Of a stretch of 64,000 nt of DNA, positions 35,009 to 47,780 are shown piece after piece. The translations under genes and the position numbers were made by a program. The DNA comes from Pardosa pseudoannulata. Taxonomy: Eukaryota > Arthropoda > Arachnida > Araneae > Lycosidae. Each line of letters opens with the position of its first letter. Within the stretch, counting starts at the first letter, position 1. Under the pieces are notes generated by a model. It saw only the letters and a program-made list of their open reading frames with translations, had not been told where the DNA came from and made no database searches. The stretch lies in the NCBI GenBank assembly GCA_032207245.1, contig CM063504.1, forward strand, positions 78,265,278 to 78,329,277, written 5' to 3'.

Positions 35009-35192
35009 AAAAATAAAACACAATCTTTTTATTGATATTTATAACTTACATAGGATTGTAAGCTATAACACTTGCTTATTCAAGTATAAAAAAATATATA
35101 TTTTTTCTAAATTAAATGTTCTTAATTGTGTATTTTAAATTAAAAATTGATTTCTTTAGGCCAGCCTTTTAAAAATACTGTGCATTAAGGGC
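34822..35192 (+). mobile_element. TTAA-type MITE (family C), with internal AAAT expansion
   Basis: TTAA at 34818-34821 and 35193-35196. The left end CCTCTTAACGTGCACAC and right end CTGTGCATTAAGGGC face each other as imperfect inverted repeats. CTCGAGTTAACTCGAG (34838-34853) is a perfect 16-bp palindrome near the left end, as in the copy at 54241. A run of AAAT units (34975-35020) accounts for part of its extra length. Confidence 0.82.
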
Positions 35193-35196
35193 TTAA

Positions 35197-35639
35197 TATA
35201 AAATTAAAAACATTTATTTATGTAAATTTCATTTTGTCATGTCTGAAAAACATATCACTTTTCATATTTCAAGTATTTTGTGTTTTCACGAAGTTTATTT
35301 TAAGTTTAATATAAAATGAAAATATAAAAAAGTACTAATTTACCTTTCATTTTCTATCACTTTTTAATATAAAGTTTTATTCATGCATTTCCTACGTTAA
35401 CTTTTGACAGATGTAAAATAAGCCCTTGTAGCAGGTAGTAAATTAATAATAAATAGATATTTAATATAGTGTACATCAGTTAATTCTCTGCATACAAAAA
35501 TAAGTTCATAAAATAAATAAATACATAAATAGCTCACCTAAAATTTTAAGGCTCTAAAAAACTTAAACTTCAAACGTTTACTCATTTGGCAAAAAAAAAA
35601 TGAGAGCTATTTTAGATCAACAGTATTAAAATCTTTCAT
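35197..35639. other. AT-rich sequence, nothing recognised
   Basis: No supported feature; it may hold the undetected left end of the transposon that follows. Confidence 0.5.
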
Positions 35640-36505
35640 GAAGTGGTCTCACATGCTCGGTGAAAACACTAAGTCACGTCAAATCAGTCAAGGAGAGAAA
35701 TCATTCGAAATCCTTGTCCAAAGAATTTTCTTGCCAAACAGAGGAACTTATCAAAAAGAACAATGATTCAGATAGTAAAGGAAAATCTTAGACTAAGAGG
35801 TTATTTGTAAATAATTAGCCATTAAGAAAGTGCCATAGTTACCTTAAAGCAAACTTGCTGTCCTGCGGCTTTCTTCTCCCGGCAACTGAAAAATTTTCTT
35901 CATCGTCTAGAATACGTTTTTGACTTTTATGAATCTTTCAACCACCAGAATGGTTGCGTACACATAAGAAGTACACATGGAGGTAAACTGAAAGAAAATA
36001 TATCTGGAAAGCTCATCCGTCTTCCGTAATGCTTTGATAGATTGTCAATCATGGTTGCCTTAAAGATTCATTTTTGAAAGAAATGACTGAAAACCTCTGC
36101 AAACACTTACCAAGTCACTAGCTTGGAGTCAATAAAGAAGGACCTAAAAGTAAGTCTGTTCAGTGAAGACAAAGGGTCTTTCAAACAGAACTCTGCTTCT
36201 GCTCATAAGGCGTTGACGACCCATTGGTGATTAGAAGGGAATATGCCATTCTACGTAGATAATACAGATTGATCACCCAGTAGTCGGGATTTAAGTATAC
36301 TTGCCTATACACTGTAGTTAGTATTGGAGACAAAGGAGTGAGAAAATTGGTAACTCAATTTGAAAAGTATTAAACATTTTTTAAGGAAAGTGATAATGGA
36401 AATTCCCATGAAAGTAGTTTATGCCTCGATAGATGACTGTGAAAAGTCTTAAATCCTGTGTGAAGTCAAAAGCGATCATTTTGAAACAAGGGTGCAATAT
36501 GTTAA
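35640..36505 (+). pseudogene. Tc1/mariner-superfamily transposase relic
   Basis: Broken frames follow the order of a DDE/D transposase. VKENLRLRGYL (35780) is from the second helix-turn-helix region. YVFDFYESFNHQNGCVH (~35910-35960) corresponds to the segment around the first catalytic Asp (usual form ...DEK.FTVEESFNHQNDRVY), with Asp-Glu replaced. At ~36165 SFKQNSASAHKALTTHW is the QQDSAPAHKA motif with Asp changed to Asn. SPSSRDLSILAYTL stands for SPDLNPLDY with the last Asp lost. IPMKVVYASIDDCEKS (~36400) is near the C-terminus. All three catalytic positions are changed, and many stops are present. Terminal repeats not found. Confidence 0.78.
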
Positions 36506-37163
36506 ATTTAAAGATTGGAGACATTTAAGAATATTTAGTTTTAAATTTAATTACATTTTTTTATTTTATAGCTTTGATAACTGTATTAAAACTTATGTAA
36601 CTTGTATGTGCATTTCTGAACTATGTTTTTATACTCCTGGACAGTTATATATTTAACTTGTCTTAAATAAAACACTTGGCATTATGAGTAGTGACCAAAA
36701 AGAATATAAGTCAATCGTATGAAAACTTTTAGAAATCTGAGGAAATGGCCTTATGAGGAAGGATTAGGGATATGTATGTTAACAAATCACGAAATTGAAA
36801 TTGTATTTTAATTTAATTCAATTTCAGAAAATCTTATTAAATGTGTTCCCATAAAGGAATATGTATAATTGGATCTCTAATCACTTTAATTCAGCTGAAT
36901 AATATGATCGTTCTTTTAAAACTTCATACAACCAGAGTTTTTATAAAATGAACTCAATTGCATGTTTTAGAGGAGTTATTCCATATAAAATTTAGATAAG
37001 CTCAGAAGGGCATTGTAAAACTTAACATGCTGGTCTGTCATTTCATAGAAAACAGGATTTACATAGGAACTTGGGCTTGAAGATAGCAAGGATGACAACT
37101 AGAGGGCAATGGTTGCAGGCATAGAGGATGAGAAAGGATGGGTTAATATGACTTGGATATATT
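36506..37163. other. AT-rich sequence, nothing recognised
   Basis: No supported feature. Confidence 0.5.
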
Positions 37164-37343
37164 GAACAATGACCGAATGGTTAGGTCGCTTAACTGAGGA
37201 ACCAGAGTTTATAGGGTCGAATAGCATTGGTGCATGGATATTCGTACCGTTCGGAATTTGCTTTAAGTAGTAGGTACCGGTATTATTAGCCTTCGTGTTA
37301 CAAAAGAGTAGACTGTAATGCTCCAAAGCAAACCAAACCAATC
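37164..37343 (+). mobile_element. tRNA-derived SINE (family 1), diverged
   Basis: GAACAATGACCGAATGGTTA at the head, a damaged B box (TATAGGGTCGAATAGCA), then CGTTCGGAATTTGCTTTAAG, CTTCGTGTTACAAAAGAG and CTGTAATGCTCCAAAGC, aligning with the copies at 4069 and 60155. Confidence 0.83.
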
Positions 37344-37368
37344 CCTTGGATTCTTGGAGCTCTCCAAA

Positions 37369-37535
37369 CAGGGGCGTAATTTGGGCGTTTCAACTGAGGG
37401 GCAAAATTTCTTGTCAAAACTATAAAATATAAATAAACCTAAAAGAAGGAGAGAGACAAATTAGCTAATTTGTTCATTCTCTAACATTTCTGGGAGGCAT
37501 TTGAATCATATCGCCCTTCAGAAATTACGCCCGTA
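37369..37535. mobile_element. Possible hAT MITE (~167 bp)
   Basis: The left CAGGGGCGTAATTTGGGCG and right CGCCCTTCAGAAATTACGCCCGTA ends are imperfect inverted repeats of CAGGGGCGTA type. The 8 bases on either side (TCTCCAAA / AGTCCAAG) agree at five positions, a weak target duplication. The core is AT-rich and non-coding. Confidence 0.5.
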
Positions 37536-40089
37536 AGTCCAAGATATGCAAGTGTGTAACCAAAGTGCTAAATAAGCGTGTTGGGGATAATCGGCATTAA
37601 AAAAAAAACCGTTTTGGCATTTGTATCTGTATAGCACGTTTTTCTGCAGCATGAGCATAAGGATGTAACAATGTACACCCAAGACGCATGAGCTTGCTTG
37701 AAGATTTGTTTGTGGGTTTGGGTCAAATTCTTATACCACACCTTCCTCTATGACATGTGTGAATGTAGCAATGTGGTATGGTGTAATACTCCAGAAATAT
37801 TTATTTTTATATTAGTTGACAGAGGTTGTTTTTACTAAAATGCTTATTTTAGTATGCTCTTAGTGGCACTTATAGTCAGGGTTTCTGGGATCCTGGGCAG
37901 CCTGTTTCGCTCGTTTGGATACTGACAGCAATAGTTCTTCCACTCTACAAGCCGTATGTGACAGGACTCCAAAGTCGGGAAAACACCACCACTTTTGCCA
38001 CCTGTACATTCTAGATTTCTAATTTTTATTTTGATTCGTTGATCCACCTTCTTTATCATCATTCCGATCAATCATATTGATAAATTTGATTTGTGAATTC
38101 TCTCTCACTCAACATGTGTCGAGGAATGACTTCGGCCCACCCCCACCTGTAAGCCTCAAACATAAAGGAAATACACCCCTCCAAATTTGATAAACCAGGT
38201 CCATAATGACCAAGATAACCTCTAGGAATCCATAAATAACTTTACACGTGGCTATTTTGTCTTAGTGTTAAGACTGAAGACACTCGTCTAATCTCATTTG
38301 GAGATCCAATTTCACATACATCGGTTCTCATCAATTCCCATACTTCATATCTTGAGATCCTCTCTTTTTGCAACCAAGATTTAGATCCGAAATTTTTATG
38401 CTCCTATTTATTTCAATTTAAAGAAAAAAAATTAGATAGATCTCAAATACCCCATAACACTACATAGTTCTTCACTAAATCTGCAATGAAACTGTCCAAA
38501 AAAGCACGACTTGGCAGACATGTGTTCGGAAAGCACTCATAGTACATTCTTAACGTGTCTCATCCATTTTCGCCAGTCACATCATGCATGTAATACATAT
38601 AGTCAATTCTGAGTGAGTAAATTCATTCCTTCTTTCTTCTGCAAAGTCCTCGACTGAAATAAGCTCGCCTCCCACTCATCCATAAGCTTGCGAATATCAC
38701 TCTTTAACTGTCGTAATTTACATTTGTGAACACAAATTTCTCTGTAAACTTTGTCAAAGTATGACAGATCACATGTTATGTTTAGCAACGACTTTTACAG
38801 ACACCTTGTAATTTTATGTTGTACTTTGAGCGATGGGAAAGTTATAGTTTAAATTATAACATTTTCCAGTAACTATCAAAATTTATACAAAATTTACAAA
38901 AAGGTCCAGCAATCTTAAGAAACGTTTTATCGAGAAAAGTTTGAGAACATAGAAGCTTTTAAAAAAGTACAAAAATAAATTAAAAAAACCCTGACATTGA
39001 GAAAGGTTAACAATACATTAAAAGGAGAAGCTCGTCCTATTTCATAGGGGTTTACAAACGAGGGATCATTTTGTCGAAGATCCTGATTTTCTAGCTTAAA
39101 ACAAAGGGCATTTACCTCTTAGTAAATACATGTTTTAGAAAAATGTTTGAAATCCACTTTTGGATTTGATAGAGTTTATGGACCATATATTTTCATTTTG
39201 TATCTCATGTAACGATAAAAAGCAAATAATATTTATTATAAGGATAAAAATTCAAAGTTGCTTTGAAAGAAAATCACTATAGAATATTAGCTGAATTATT
39301 TAGTAATTAGTAATAAAAAAGGTAATTTAAGTACACATATGTATATGTACATACTTATTTTTGAATGCATAGAAATGTACTATAAAAATTTATACACTAT
39401 AAAGGAGAGAAATTTCTATTCCTTATAAATAATTTCATTTTACTCCCAGAACCCTTATGTAAAGCAACACTTTCCAGACTCTAAGTTACTTTCATCTTTA
39501 TAGTTACTTTGATTTTATTCCTTTGCATCTCAGTATAAAACTTTTATGCCGTTTCATGAAAGTTACCTTTGATCTGTGGAACGGCAAATAAATAGTTAAT
39601 AAGAATGAGTCCTATAAAATTACCACCTGTTTTCACGGATTTACGCACCAAAGTTTCATCGCTGCAGACGAGATTTTTGATTTGTGGGAATCATCCAAAA
39701 CTATATTTTCATATAGACAGGCGTAAATAGGAATGACACTGAACGATGAATTAATCAATCACACACTCGCACAAATCAACAGTTCGCTCATTCGGTATTA
39801 GTGAAAGATTAATTAACTGAATTACTTATGTCAAAACTTTCAAGAATCTTAATTCCTTCGGTGCTTCACGTTTCACGAATCCAGAATATCGAGACGGGTT
39901 TAAAATAAAAGGAAATGTGTCATAGATAGTGAAATATAAATGATGAATGCTTTTAAAATGTGTGCTTATTTCCAGTTATTGAAAATGGATGCTTCGTGAA
40001 ATGGCTTGTAAGCGTTGCTTCTATTTCGCAAAAGGACACATGCAGATCAAATGGCGTGGAATTTAAAATCGTTGTTCTCAAAAGAATAT
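37536..40089. other. Long stretch without recognised genes
   Basis: Slightly more balanced base composition at 37560-38800. A 75-codon minus-strand frame (37844-38071; contains GGVFPTLESCHIRLVEWKNY) and a 61-codon one (38603-38788) have protein-like composition, but I cannot match either to a family; they could be parts of a decayed element. Confidence 0.4.
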
Positions 40090-41000
40090 TTGATAGAATT
40101 AGTTATGAATAATTTAAATTTCTTTACATTAAGACAGTCACATTTCAAGAATATTATAAAATTTAAGAATTATTAATAGCTTGTAATTGAGACTGGAATT
40201 AAACTACAGGCTCGTATTTCCATGGTTAAATCATCGCATTTACCAATTCAAGTTTTACAAGAGCAGGAAACTATTTAAAAAATAGAATCTCACATCACAC
40301 ACACGATATAGTCATATGTAACGTCATGCAGTGGATTTTTGTTTTGTCCGACGATGTCCGACGAAGATTAAAGGTAACTAGCATATATTTTGTGGCATCG
40401 CAGCATACGTATACTATTTGGCCAAAGAATACAGGCTGGTAAAATGCTGGGATTTAAAATCACTATGCTAAAAACATATTTAATATTATGTTAGGAAAAA
40501 TTTTCGTTTCTTTACTTAACAGACAGTTGCGTTAGATAAATTGTAATTAAGAGTGATATTAAACTTCAGGACCATATGTCAATGCTTACTTTAAACTGTC
40601 GCTATTAAAAAGTTCAAATTTGACAAGAGGATGATATTATATGGAACGTAGTATCTCCCAGCACTCACATTAAAGATATATGTACGCCATATAGTGCAAT
40701 GAATTCTTTATTTATTTATTTTTCTGGATGGCAACTCTAGGAAAAGAGGAAATGATAACAAACATGGATTATATTTTATGACATAGCAACATTCATACAC
40801 TTCTATGGTTTTGGGAGACTTAGCTATACAAACAATCAATCTTAATGTATTTGAACTACATTATAGGTTACTATCTACAAAATTTACATTAAGACATTGA
40901 GAGAGAGGGACAAAATCTTATCTTCATTGTTAAGTCGCTGCCATTAACTGGGTATTACTTCTTTAGGAAAAAAGCCTGCATTTACCCAGAACGACGAGGG
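40090..41000. repeat. Degenerate tandem repeat, ~385-bp unit
   Basis: Three blocks (from about 40090, 40480 and 40860) share, in order, TTTACATTAAGACA, a TTGTAATTGAGA.TG.A...ATTAAACT.CAGG stretch, and for the first two ATGGTTAAATC/AATGCTTACT and a TAGTGCA/CATGCAGTGGATT block. Many differences, so this is an old duplication. Confidence 0.6.
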
Positions 41001-41934
41001 ATAAAAAGCCGTCTTATTTTAGTACATATTCAGTTGAACTTTTAACATAATTATTTTTCTTTTTTAGTTTTTCCATTTATGGAATCAGTCCTTAAAAATT
41101 GTTGTTGTTTACATACTTGAAACTCATGTTGGGGATAAGGAGCTCACAAGAACAAAACAAAACAAAACAAAATTTCGTATAAGTCGGTGTTGGGAAAATC
41201 GATTTAAAAGTGACATTCTCTTATCAGTTTCCATGGTGACTACATAATCCCACTGGCTGAAGACCCAAGAAATTATTAAAACAAATGCTTGTTTTTAGTG
41301 GCACAGGTCTTTTTTCATAAGATACAAACACAATTTTCGAGACATCCTCTCTTTCTGACCGAAACACTCCTTTCTCAGTTTCTCAAAGGAGATCGAAACA
41401 CACTTGTTCATGTCTCAATAATGGCCGTCGCTTATCTAACTCATTTGGGGTTATCCACCGCAATTTAATGCAATTGTTGTAAAGTACATAGAACATATGT
41501 TCGCCTATTTGGTATAAACGCCTAATATTTGGTTGCGAAGTTTTCTATATGTACAATGGCAAGCATGCTGAGAGATACATGCAAAAGTTAAGGCATTATT
41601 AGAACCAGCAATTACTTAAATAAATTAAATATTTCACACTTGAAATAGTTTACAAAATTTTAGAGCTGGAATGTAAAAAATAAATTTTGTATTATAACTA
41701 ATTCTGAGTTAAGAAAGCTAATTGTTGACAATATTTTTGACAGATAATTATGCGTATGTACCATGATGACAATCATTGCAACACTATAAAATACAAAATG
41801 TAGAGTTATGGTTACCGATGATAGATAGACCGCCCTTCTATTCATAAACTTGGCACAAGGAAAACAGTAAAAGAGTAAATATACTGTTGATATTGTTTAA
41901 TGTTTGTTTAATTATAAGGATAATCCTGATGTTT
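41001..41934. other. AT-rich sequence, nothing recognised
   Basis: Only a five-fold AACAA/AAACA simple repeat at ~41150-41172. Confidence 0.5.
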
Positions 41935-41944
41935 GAATGACTGT

Positions 41945-42050
41945 TTACTGTCCTCCGAAATCGGTTTTACATTGTACATTCCTATATTATTCCCTCTTAT
42001 GTAGCAAAAGAAGACAATAGAGCTTCATACCAAACCATAGAAATGTTGTG
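41945..42050 (+). mobile_element. Fragment of SINE family 1 (3' half)
   Basis: CCTCCGAAATCGGTTTTACA, then ATTATTCCCTCTTATGTAGC and CTTCATACCAAACC follow the 3' half of the family-1 consensus. The tRNA head is lost or unrecognisable. Confidence 0.6.
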
Positions 42051-43229
42051 AACATGAATTATCATTCTTTAATATATTTCATTCATTCACTCATTCTTTT
42101 ATTCATTTCATATATTAATTTGCTTCATTATACGTTGGTTTCAGATAAGCGTTTATGTAGATACGACTAATTTGGTCACTATGTGTTTTTTCTTACTGTA
42201 GACGTCAAGAGCCTAAGAACATTGGGTTATTACTTTCTGACAAATGGGTGACAGCTTGACAACATTAAGAACCTGTATAGGTGAATGTAAGGTATAGAAA
42301 AAGAACAAAGCATTTACATGACACTCTGATTTCAAACTTAAATATCTTGAAAACAAATATCGATAGAATGAGGCACAAAAGATATTTTTGTCGTTAAAGT
42401 TGTATAAAATTTATATGTAAGTTTTGAAGTAGTTAGAAAAGTTTTTACAAGATGGCGCTGCAATCACCTTAATGTGTAGAGCCTTTAACTGTCACTCAAA
42501 AGTCCAGACTGATCAGTTTCACCCTTTAAACTTGAAAGGAGATTATCTTTCGTAAATAAGCTGTCCAAATTATGTATTCTGTTAGACAATGTTTTCTTTT
42601 AGTTAGAACACAGACTTATGCCAACAAGACAAATATGTTTTAATGTTTCAACAACCAGGCATGAAGCGAAAGTCATTTAGAAGTATTCCAAACACAGCAT
42701 CATAGACAGTGGAGAATGGTGATCCTAGATGAACTGTAGTTGTTTTTGACAATGTTACTGCAATTTCTGAAATTATTCAGCTAAATCCAAACACATTAGC
42801 CAATTACTTCAGAACATTACAGCATTTAGAACATACTTAGAACATGACTCTGATATTGTGTTTTCTGTAGAAGTGGGGGTTTTCTATGGGGAACTAGGAG
42901 TCAAACAAAACATAAAAAGGTTTATGCCTTAAAAAACCCATAGAAAAGACAATAAAAATATATTATTTGAGTGGGTGACGTATAGTAGTAATACGCGTTA
43001 TGTCCTTAACCCAATATTTAATATATAAATTGAATTTGGCTTTTCGCCAACTTAAGTTTAAATCTTAAAGATAGGCATTAAAAATAAAGGAGAGGAGAAG
43101 TTATTAAATTAATGGATTTTATGGATATTAATATAATATTTAAAAATTTAATAGAAGACAATTGATTGAATTTTTTTAAAGATAAAAATTAATAAAAAAG
43201 GAGAAAACAAAAATGGACTAAAAAAGTAA
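42051..43229. other. No gene recognised
   Basis: Chance frames only. Confidence 0.5.
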
Positions 43230-43610
43230 GACGATTATGGAGGATGGAACTCTGAGCTCCTCTTCTCGTTTCGGGATCCAGGTCTCTCTCTCTCTCTCTT
43301 CCATCCTGTCTGTTCGGATGAGAACCGCCAGTCTGGAAAGTTCATCAAAATTCCTTTTGCCTGGTGACACGGTGGAAAACCGCCAAGCGCAGGACTAAAA
43401 CATGCCAATGTGTGGAGTGGGGATATGTCATATCATGAAAAGGGCGAAATTATAAAACTATTGCAATGCAGCGCTCGCCAAGGAGAACACCAAGTGACGC
43501 TCCTGGTATGTGTGATGTCATCTGATTGAATATCCAGAGCGGCTTATGCGATAAAAAAATAGGTTTTTCGACTCACCAACGTGATAATTGGGAGCATGGC
43601 AGGAAAGTTA
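43230..43610. other. GC-richer block with (CT)n, unclassified
   Basis: About 380 bp with higher GC than the surroundings, including CTCTCTCTCTCTCTCT at ~43285-43300 and TGTTCGGATGAGAACC, similar to a stretch at 30793. It looks like a fragment of a mobile element. No coding frame recognised. Confidence 0.4.
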
Positions 43611-44391
43611 CAAACAGGGAATTTTTAAGGGAAGCTTATAGAATTAATGGAAACTAAATGGAACAGAATTAAAATTAACTAAATAAAACGTTATGACAAT
43701 GACAATAAATGTTACTGCTCACAGTGTCAACTGCTTGCAACTTTCGTAACAATTTCGAACTGCTGAATAAAATCTTTGCAGTTTTTAGAATAAGCACACC
43801 GTTTATTGAGTTCTTTATTCGATCTCTGTGTACGAGATATGTAATTTCGAAATCAGGGAGAAATTACAGGGAGTCATTACAGTTTCGCTATAACTGAGCA
43901 TCAAAACAATTAGTAGCTTTTCGACATTTCTAGCAGTACTCAAACGATTTTATAGATGTCAAAACATATTAGATGTATAGGTCCAAAATTATTGAGTGTA
44001 TTTCATGTTTAAAGAAAAAAAATGAGGTACGTAAATGTCTAGTATTTTCTTTGTTAGACAGCTTAAAACAGTTTTATACAAAAGTTTTGCTTTTACTTTG
44101 AAAACCTTATCTAGTCCAAAGAAGCAGTATTTCAGGTTTATCCTTGTGTCAGCCACCGTAAATGTCTGACTCGGGGATCTGAATTTACTCATGCAATAAA
44201 GTAAAAAGCACGCAGTAGACGGAAAGTGATTTTGTTCCCTTTTTTATCCAGATATGAATGTGCTCAATAATGTTAGACCACTTAATATATAAGAAGAAAA
44301 TGATACAATATAATAGACTACGCTTGATATAACTGATATTTCTGGCAATAAATGATTTCAGCAATAGTTAGTGAGTGTACAGGTTTAAAAA
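43611..44391. other. AT-rich sequence, nothing recognised
   Basis: Chance frames only. Confidence 0.5.
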
Positions 44392-44438
44392 AAACATATT
44401 AATGTTGGTTTTAAAATAAAATCAACATTAATATGTTT
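44392..44438. repeat. Perfect 16-bp hairpin
   Basis: AAACATATTAATGTTG (44392-44407) and its exact reverse complement (44423-44438) around a 15-nt A/T loop. Confidence 0.85.
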
Positions 44439-44748
44439 ATGAAATTTTTATTTATAATTAGAAGTATATTTATCTATAAATTCAAATGACATCTTTCCAA
44501 TAAAAGCGTTTACTTTTTAGATATAAAATGGGAATTATATCCTCAATTTTATCGGGAACTAAACTTTTATCTCTAGTTATTTGATTTACTGAAAATAAAC
44601 AATTATGTTTAGCCTGCAAAAAAAAACGTCTCGATTTTCATCACATTAGTTTTCTGGGACAGTTTTCTTTGATGTTACAATGTCATAGTGACAGTTAATC
44701 ACAGTTTGAACACAACACGCCTTACAGTAACTTTACTAAGTATGCAGT

Positions 44749-44915
44749 ATTGGTTTGGTGTTCTACAGTCAACTAATTTGCTACACGAGGGCTAATGAGA
44801 CCGGGACATACTGCTTACAGCCGATTTTGAACTGTTATAAACATCTATGCCATGAGAGGAATTCGAATCCCTTAACTCCGGTAATGAAGAGCAGTGATCT
44901 ACCATTAGGCCAGCT
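44749..44915 (-). mobile_element. tRNA-derived SINE (family 1), minus strand
   Basis: The reverse complement reads CTGGCCTAATGGTAGATCAC at the head, then GGGATTCGAATTCCTC (B box), GACCGATTTT-like centre and a CTCATTAGCCCTCGTGTAGC block, ending in ACACCAAACCAA. Confidence 0.8.
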
Positions 44916-44943
44916 TTTAAAGAGGCATTTTTATTTTAAGTAA

Positions 44944-45228
44944 ATGACATCCCCCATTGTTTCAAGAATTAATGCACCCATATAATTAAGTGTAGTTCTA
45001 ATGTTCAAATTTTAATTTAAGAATGATACTGTTCATGACATCCCCCATTATTTCAAGAATTCATGCACTCATATAATTAGCTGCAGTTCTAACGTTCAAA
45101 TATTAATTTAAGAATGATACTGTTCATGACATCCGAATGACATCCCCCATAACTTCAAGAACTCATGCACCCATATAATTAGCTGCAGTTTTAATGTTCA
45201 AATATTAATTTAAGAATGATACTGTTCT
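44944..45228. repeat. Tandem repeat, ~92-bp unit, three copies
   Basis: TGACATCCCCCAT begins copies at ~44945, 45036 and 45139; all continue TTCAAGAA, CATATAATTA and TTAAGAATGATACTGTTC. The last junction repeats CATGACATCCGAATGACATC, a small internal duplication. Confidence 0.93.
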
Positions 45229-47399
45229 TTAGTCCTCTTAAAATTTTAGCTTTATTAATACCATTACTTAGCCACAAGTATTAACTTCTGACAGACTACA
45301 ATGCCTTTAAAATTTTTATTCATCTCATGTTATATTTAAAACTTATATAACATTTATTAGTGCACCTTATTTCGAATATACAAATAAGAAGAGGGGGAAC
45401 TAAGTGATGATTTATAATTGGTTCCAGAAGTGTTTTCTAAAATAATTGCATGAAAGTCTTATATTGATTGAAGCAGAGCTTAAAGTAAATATATTGTAAC
45501 TGCGAAAATTTTTGGTTTTCCGATTTCGACGAAAATACACATTTTGAGAAACTCTGAATCTATTTTGGTTAGTTTGAAAAATAAGTTCAATAACTCACGT
45601 GAAAGGAAACTTTAAATAATTCATTTAATCGTAAAGTTTTGCCGTTAATCCATGAGTCAAAAATGTTTGAAACTTTAAATTTAGAAACTAATTCTCTGTA
45701 TAAATGAAATATCAATACAACAAATATTAACACTGTCGTTCACCGCCAGATGGCAGTACTTGAACTCTTAAACTTCACGAGAAAAATTTATTTCAATGAA
45801 ACACTCTCACCAATTTAAATTAACAAAAATTATTGTTTTGTAGAGAATAAGTTTGCGTTTCTTCTGTTTTATTACTTCCAGTATGAATACGAATATTAGT
45901 AATATTACTATTAGTCACTATTATAACTCTACTAATATCTTAAAGGGGGATGTATTTGAACTATATTCAATCATAATTATTATCTTGAACAGGAACAATG
46001 CTTTGAACCTCCAAGGAATTGTGCAAATGAGCAAATAAGTTTATGATGATAAATTAAATATATATTGATGTGTAAGGCATAATTAGAGTACATGGTATTC
46101 ATATGGTATCGACATATTGCTTTACTACTATTACTATTATTACCTAAGTAATGAAGCAAATAAGTAAAAACTAAAGTGTCTGAATCATATTAACAAAAAA
46201 GAGTGATTTTTTGGTATAAACCTAAAGAATATTTTCAATATCTTAAAGTTCTATCGCTGTCTTTTATTAAAACTGCGGCTTTTTTTCTTAATATGTTTGT
46301 TTTCAATAGCTTTTAAGCTCTTAAAAAACTGCGATTCTATAAAGTTGAATTAGAGTAGAAAATGTGATATTTTAGCTGATTTGAAAGTCTTTTTTTTACA
46401 TTTATATGAAAGTTTTATAGAAAAATAATGATCAAGTTTTCTTGTTATGTATTCTAATAATGTAATAAATTCACTCAGAAGAAAATAATGAAAAAATGTA
46501 GTAAGATTTTTTTCGATTTACATATTGGGATTCGAGCCGCTTTAATGAAAATCCTTGGGAATTACTAAATTGTAAAAACTTCAATTTAAAGCAGATTTGA
46601 GTTAAAAAAAAACAGGAAAATGTGGTTAATATATCAAGAAAAAAAGAAATCAAAGCAACAAAAATAAATCGTTTAGCTTAGAATTTATTATTTAACCATG
46701 TTCATTGTATTGAAGAAGTTTACATTTTAGTCGCCGAAAAAAATTTAGTTCTGTAGCCTTTTCCTTTGCAGTTATTGAAACATTTATTATTTTTTTGGTG
46801 CAAACAAACAATCTACTTATTTATTTGTTAAACGGATTTCTGGCTCGGGCACTAAATTCCTTCAAAACAAGAATGTTTTTCTCGTTTTATTTATAAAGTA
46901 ATTCCAGCTTTTGCTTTATTCTACTTTTAAAAAAATTCGTAATATTTGATATGATGCCTTCAAAATTGAAATTTAAATTGAATAAGAGAATTAAATTTAT
47001 CTCTCCATAGATGCAATTTTTTTACTTTAAACTTTGAAGTAAAGTTTTGTAATTAGGAAATATTTGGTCACCGTTTCTTAAAAAACCATTCGTCAGAAAA
47101 AAGAAATAAAAATTTAACATATTTCTTTTAACAATATTTTTCTAAGGAATCATATTTTCCTTAGTTGTAAATCCTAACATGTAACTAGCTAAAATCCTGG
47201 CACGTTTTAATCAAGAAATTCCGGAAGTTTTATAGTTAGAGAGACACTATATTAAAAGGGATGATGGATTTTACAAAGCGTTTGAATTTATCTTAAAGTC
47301 ATAAAACTTTGTTTACATAGAAATTTAAATATAAATTAATTGATTATATTAAAATGCTTCATAAAAATAGATAAAATGTTTGAAAAAATTATATGTGGT
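45229..47399. other. AT-rich sequence, nothing recognised
   Basis: No supported gene in this 2.2-kb stretch; only short chance frames. Confidence 0.5.
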
Positions 47400-47780
47400 G
47401 TGCTCGTCCAACATTGTACCCCCGCGTGTTCGATTAGCAACAAATCCGGTTATATGTTCCAGTGGACTTGCTTAACAGCAACTGTGGAGGTGTGATTCAG
47501 CGGACTCAATCATCCGCAGCTTCTGTTATGTTCTGAACTTGTTCAATAGCAGACTCAGTAATGTTCTGTAACGGACTCGTTCAGCATCATTTCTATGTGC
47601 TCTATCTATCTCGTCCAGGAACAACTCCGGTTATGTGTCCATTGTTAAAATGAAATCTGCTTTCGTTGGAACTAAAAAATATCCTTGGAACCTGGACAGC
47701 ACATTCAGCCACAAAACTCGACCTCTAGGACTAGGTATGGTCATCACGTTAGGTTCCGACACCTTAGATCACCAAAATAT
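47400..47780. other. GC-richer block, unclassified
   Basis: Contains repeated phrases (CAGTGGACTTG / CAGCGGACTCA / TAACGGACTCGTTCAGCA; ATCCGGTTATATG / CTCCGGTTATGTG). The internal repeats and base composition suggest a retrotransposon fragment, perhaps part of an LTR or 3' UTR. No protein recognised. Confidence 0.35.

Noticed and set aside
37844..38788. A two-exon host gene on the minus strand from the frames at 37844-38071 and 38603-38788
   Set aside because: No convincing splice sites link them, no family is recognised, and stops fill the space between.
43230..43610. CpG-island-like promoter
   Set aside because: GC is raised only against an extremely AT-rich background, and there is no adjacent gene; a mobile-element fragment is more likely.
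45730..45760. CACCGCCAGATGGCAGTACTTG resembles a CTCF-type site
   Set aside because: A single short match without conservation or context is not enough.
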